A DNA stretch of 6,472 nt. Source: Balneolaceae bacterium (GTDB taxonomy: Bacteria; Bacteroidota; Rhodothermia; Balneolales; Balneolaceae). The notes below the pieces were generated by a model that saw only the letters and a program-made list of their open reading frames with translations, was not told where the DNA came from and did no database searches. Shown piece by piece: positions 5,425-6,472 of this stretch (position 1 is its first letter; every line of letters begins with the position of its first letter). Location of the stretch: assembly GCA_007118525.1 (NCBI GenBank), contig SKRK01000364.1:1-6472 (forward strand). Reading direction: 5' to 3'. The position numbers were made by a program, and so were the translations under genes.

Positions 5425-5994
5425 ATGAATAAAACAAGAAAATTTCTATTCGCCCTTTTGGCAACAGGCTTTTTTACTGCAGCCTGTGAAGACGTGCTTC
5501 GGGATAACCTCGTGATAATTGATACCGTAACTTCATTCGTCTACAATATCGATACCGCTGATACTAACTTTAGTGAAACCGAAAGCGTGAACCTTCAAAG
5601 AGTGATTGATGATGTTGACGGGGATGTGGAAGATGTCAGCTTTTTCAACATAACCATGCGTGTAATCGAAATTTATAACAGCTCACCGGAAACTTCATTT
5701 ACGGGCCAGATTACTGTAAGGCAATCCGGTGCAGGCCAAAGTCAGCCGCTGGTAAATGTTACCGATGTCAAACTGGAAGACTTCTTCACCGAACGGTCCA
5801 TTTTCTCTGATGAAATCTCCGGTATATCTGTGGTATCTGATGGGATCTCTGCCCTGAACGATTTTTATCAGCAAACACCCATGCCTGTTGTTGATTTTAC
5901 CGTAGCCGGAACTATAAACCGGGCAGGTGGTGAAGAGCGTGTAACTTTCGATCTTGAAGTGAGACTCTATACCCAGGTATCAACTGCGATTTAG
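5425..5994 (+). CDS. Putative lipoprotein of unknown function
   Basis: The 189-residue protein has a lipoprotein signal: basic MNKTRK, hydrophobic core FLFALLATGFF, and a lipobox-like TAAC with the modified cysteine at residue 21. The next residues are acidic (CEDVLRD), which in Bacteroidota-type bacteria can favour export to the outer-membrane surface. The mature part is rich in V, T, S, D and N with short alternating strands, consistent with a beta-sandwich; segments such as SFTGQITVRQSG (about 92-103) and PVVDFTVAGTIN (about 153-164) look like beta strands. No family was recognised. It follows the DUF6588-like gene by 53 bp on the same strand, so the two probably form an operon and may interact at the outer membrane. 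The upstream ATG at 5403 is out of frame and stops early. No clear Shine-Dalgarno sequence. Confidence 0.75.
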   Translation: MNKTRKFLFALLATGFFTAACEDVLRDNLVIIDTVTSFVYNIDTADTNFSETESVNLQRVIDDVDGDVEDVSFFNITMRVIEIYNSSPETSFTGQITVRQSGAGQSQPLVNVTDVKLEDFFTERSIFSDEISGISVVSDGISALNDFYQQTPMPVVDFTVAGTINRAGGEERVTFDLEVRLYTQVSTAI

Positions 5995-6329
5995 CGCATT
6001 CGGGGTAGATTCTTGGAATCGTAGAACCGTGCTTGTCATTTGGCATGTAACCTTCAACGTGAAACCGTGTACCGTGTACCGTGTACCGTGAATATAGTCG
6101 TTCCGGGAGATTGAGAAAGTGGGCGCTGATCCGGGAAGGGCTGCTTTGATTTTTGAATCAACACTACCAACATACGGGATTTACCCTATTCAGGACAAAT
6201 CTAAGTTTTAATGGGTGACTAATGATAGGTTAATAGTAGTTAATTATCATTTAAAATAAAGTAATAGCATAGTAAAAAATGTTTGAAATATTAGGTTTGA
6301 GACGTGAGATTTGACATTTCTGACATAGA
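5995..6329. other. Gene-free spacer after the lipoprotein gene
   Basis: No gene was found. It holds the heptad array (listed separately), a small hairpin TTGATT (6146-6151) / AATCAA (6156-6161) without T-run, and an A/T-rich stretch with AATGATA (6221-6227) inverted as TATCATT (6245-6251). No convincing intrinsic terminator follows the lipoprotein gene. Confidence 0.45.
6049..6091 (+). repeat. Heptanucleotide tandem array ACCGTGT
   Basis: Four consecutive seven-base units lie at 6064-6091: ACCGTGT three times, then ACCGTGA. They are preceded by degenerate units AACCTTC (6049-6055) and AACGTGA (6056-6062). An isolated AACCGTG is at 6025-6031. The same unit type occurs at 495-521 and 4167-4250. 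Confidence 0.8.
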
Positions 6330-6417
6330 GAACTTAACAAGCCAATCCACCCGCTGTTCTTCCAAGCAGTGCTTCGGCCCTGGTCTACGAAGCTTCATGC
6401 GTAGTAGACCCTCTCTC
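6330..6417 (-). repeat. Dispersed tail repeat, copy C (inverted)
   Basis: The reverse complement of this segment matches 1378-1466 with about four differences over 88-89 bp. One of these is a missing C that shortens the second hairpin (TGCTTGG instead of TGCTTCGG). The GGTCTAC/GTAGACC hairpin is intact. On the minus strand it starts five bases after a possible stop codon (6422-6424), mirroring copy A after frdD. Confidence 0.75.
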
Positions 6418-6421
6418 CCTC

Positions 6422-6472
6422 TCACAAATCCCCCCGATACACACTCAAACTCCGCACCCCCAACCCAAACGC
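6422..6472 (-). CDS. Possible 3' end of a minus-strand gene
   Basis: Read on the minus strand from the window edge, the frame encodes 16 residues ending VRSLSVYRGDL and then TGA. It is too short to identify. The only support is position: both other copies of the tail repeat start just after a stop codon in the same orientation, and copy C would do so here too. A second minus-strand frame is also open from the edge (stop at 6291-6293), so the assignment is uncertain. Confidence 0.25.
   Translation of the reverse strand, partial: AFGLGVRSLSVYRGDL

Noticed and set aside
6291..6470. Minus-strand open frame of 59 codons running through copy C
   Set aside because: Its sequence is largely the repeat itself, with atypical composition; copy A read in the same frame diverges after the one-base difference, so it is probably chance.

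Overview
The window looks like chromosomal DNA of a Balneolota/Rhodothermota- or Bacteroidota-type marine bacterium. This placement is an inference from three things: a DUF6588-like outer-membrane protein, mostly weak or absent Shine-Dalgarno sequences, and gene-poor spacers full of short degenerate repeats. No rRNA, tRNA or CRISPR array was seen.

Layout. Positions 1-1367 hold the 3' part of a quinol:fumarate reductase operon: the end of frdB, then frdC and frdD, encoding the iron-sulfur subunit and two membrane anchors of the E. coli-like four-subunit type. The frdB-frdC spacer carries a 249-bp element with terminal inverted repeats (MITE-like) and then a heptanucleotide-repeat tract that supplies the TTG start codon of frdC. 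Positions 1368-2423 hold an AT-rich higB-higA toxin-antitoxin pair bracketed by copies of a dispersed repeat. Positions 2424-3323 (minus strand) encode a UvrC/Cho-like GIY-YIG nuclease. Divergent from it is a receiver-only response regulator (about 3641-4021). Positions 4466-5994 hold a probable operon of a DUF6588-like outer-membrane protein and a small lipoprotein. The right end has heptad repeats, an inverted copy of the dispersed repeat, and perhaps the last codons of a minus-strand gene.

How it fits together. The frd genes make a membrane respiratory complex. The higBA pair is a self-contained regulatory unit. The DUF6588/lipoprotein pair probably acts at the outer membrane. The other genes have no evident functional link.

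The most unusual content lies in the spacers. (1) An ~88-bp repeat with two hairpins occurs in two near-complete copies and one partial copy, each just 3' of a stop codon and in the same orientation as the gene before it. (2) A degenerate 7-nt repeat (roughly AACCKTG / ACCGTGT) appears in several spacers. (3) A compact GC-rich hairpin (TCCGCC-4 nt-GGCGGA) occurs twice. These are repeat families of unknown mechanism; I see no clear undescribed multi-gene system.
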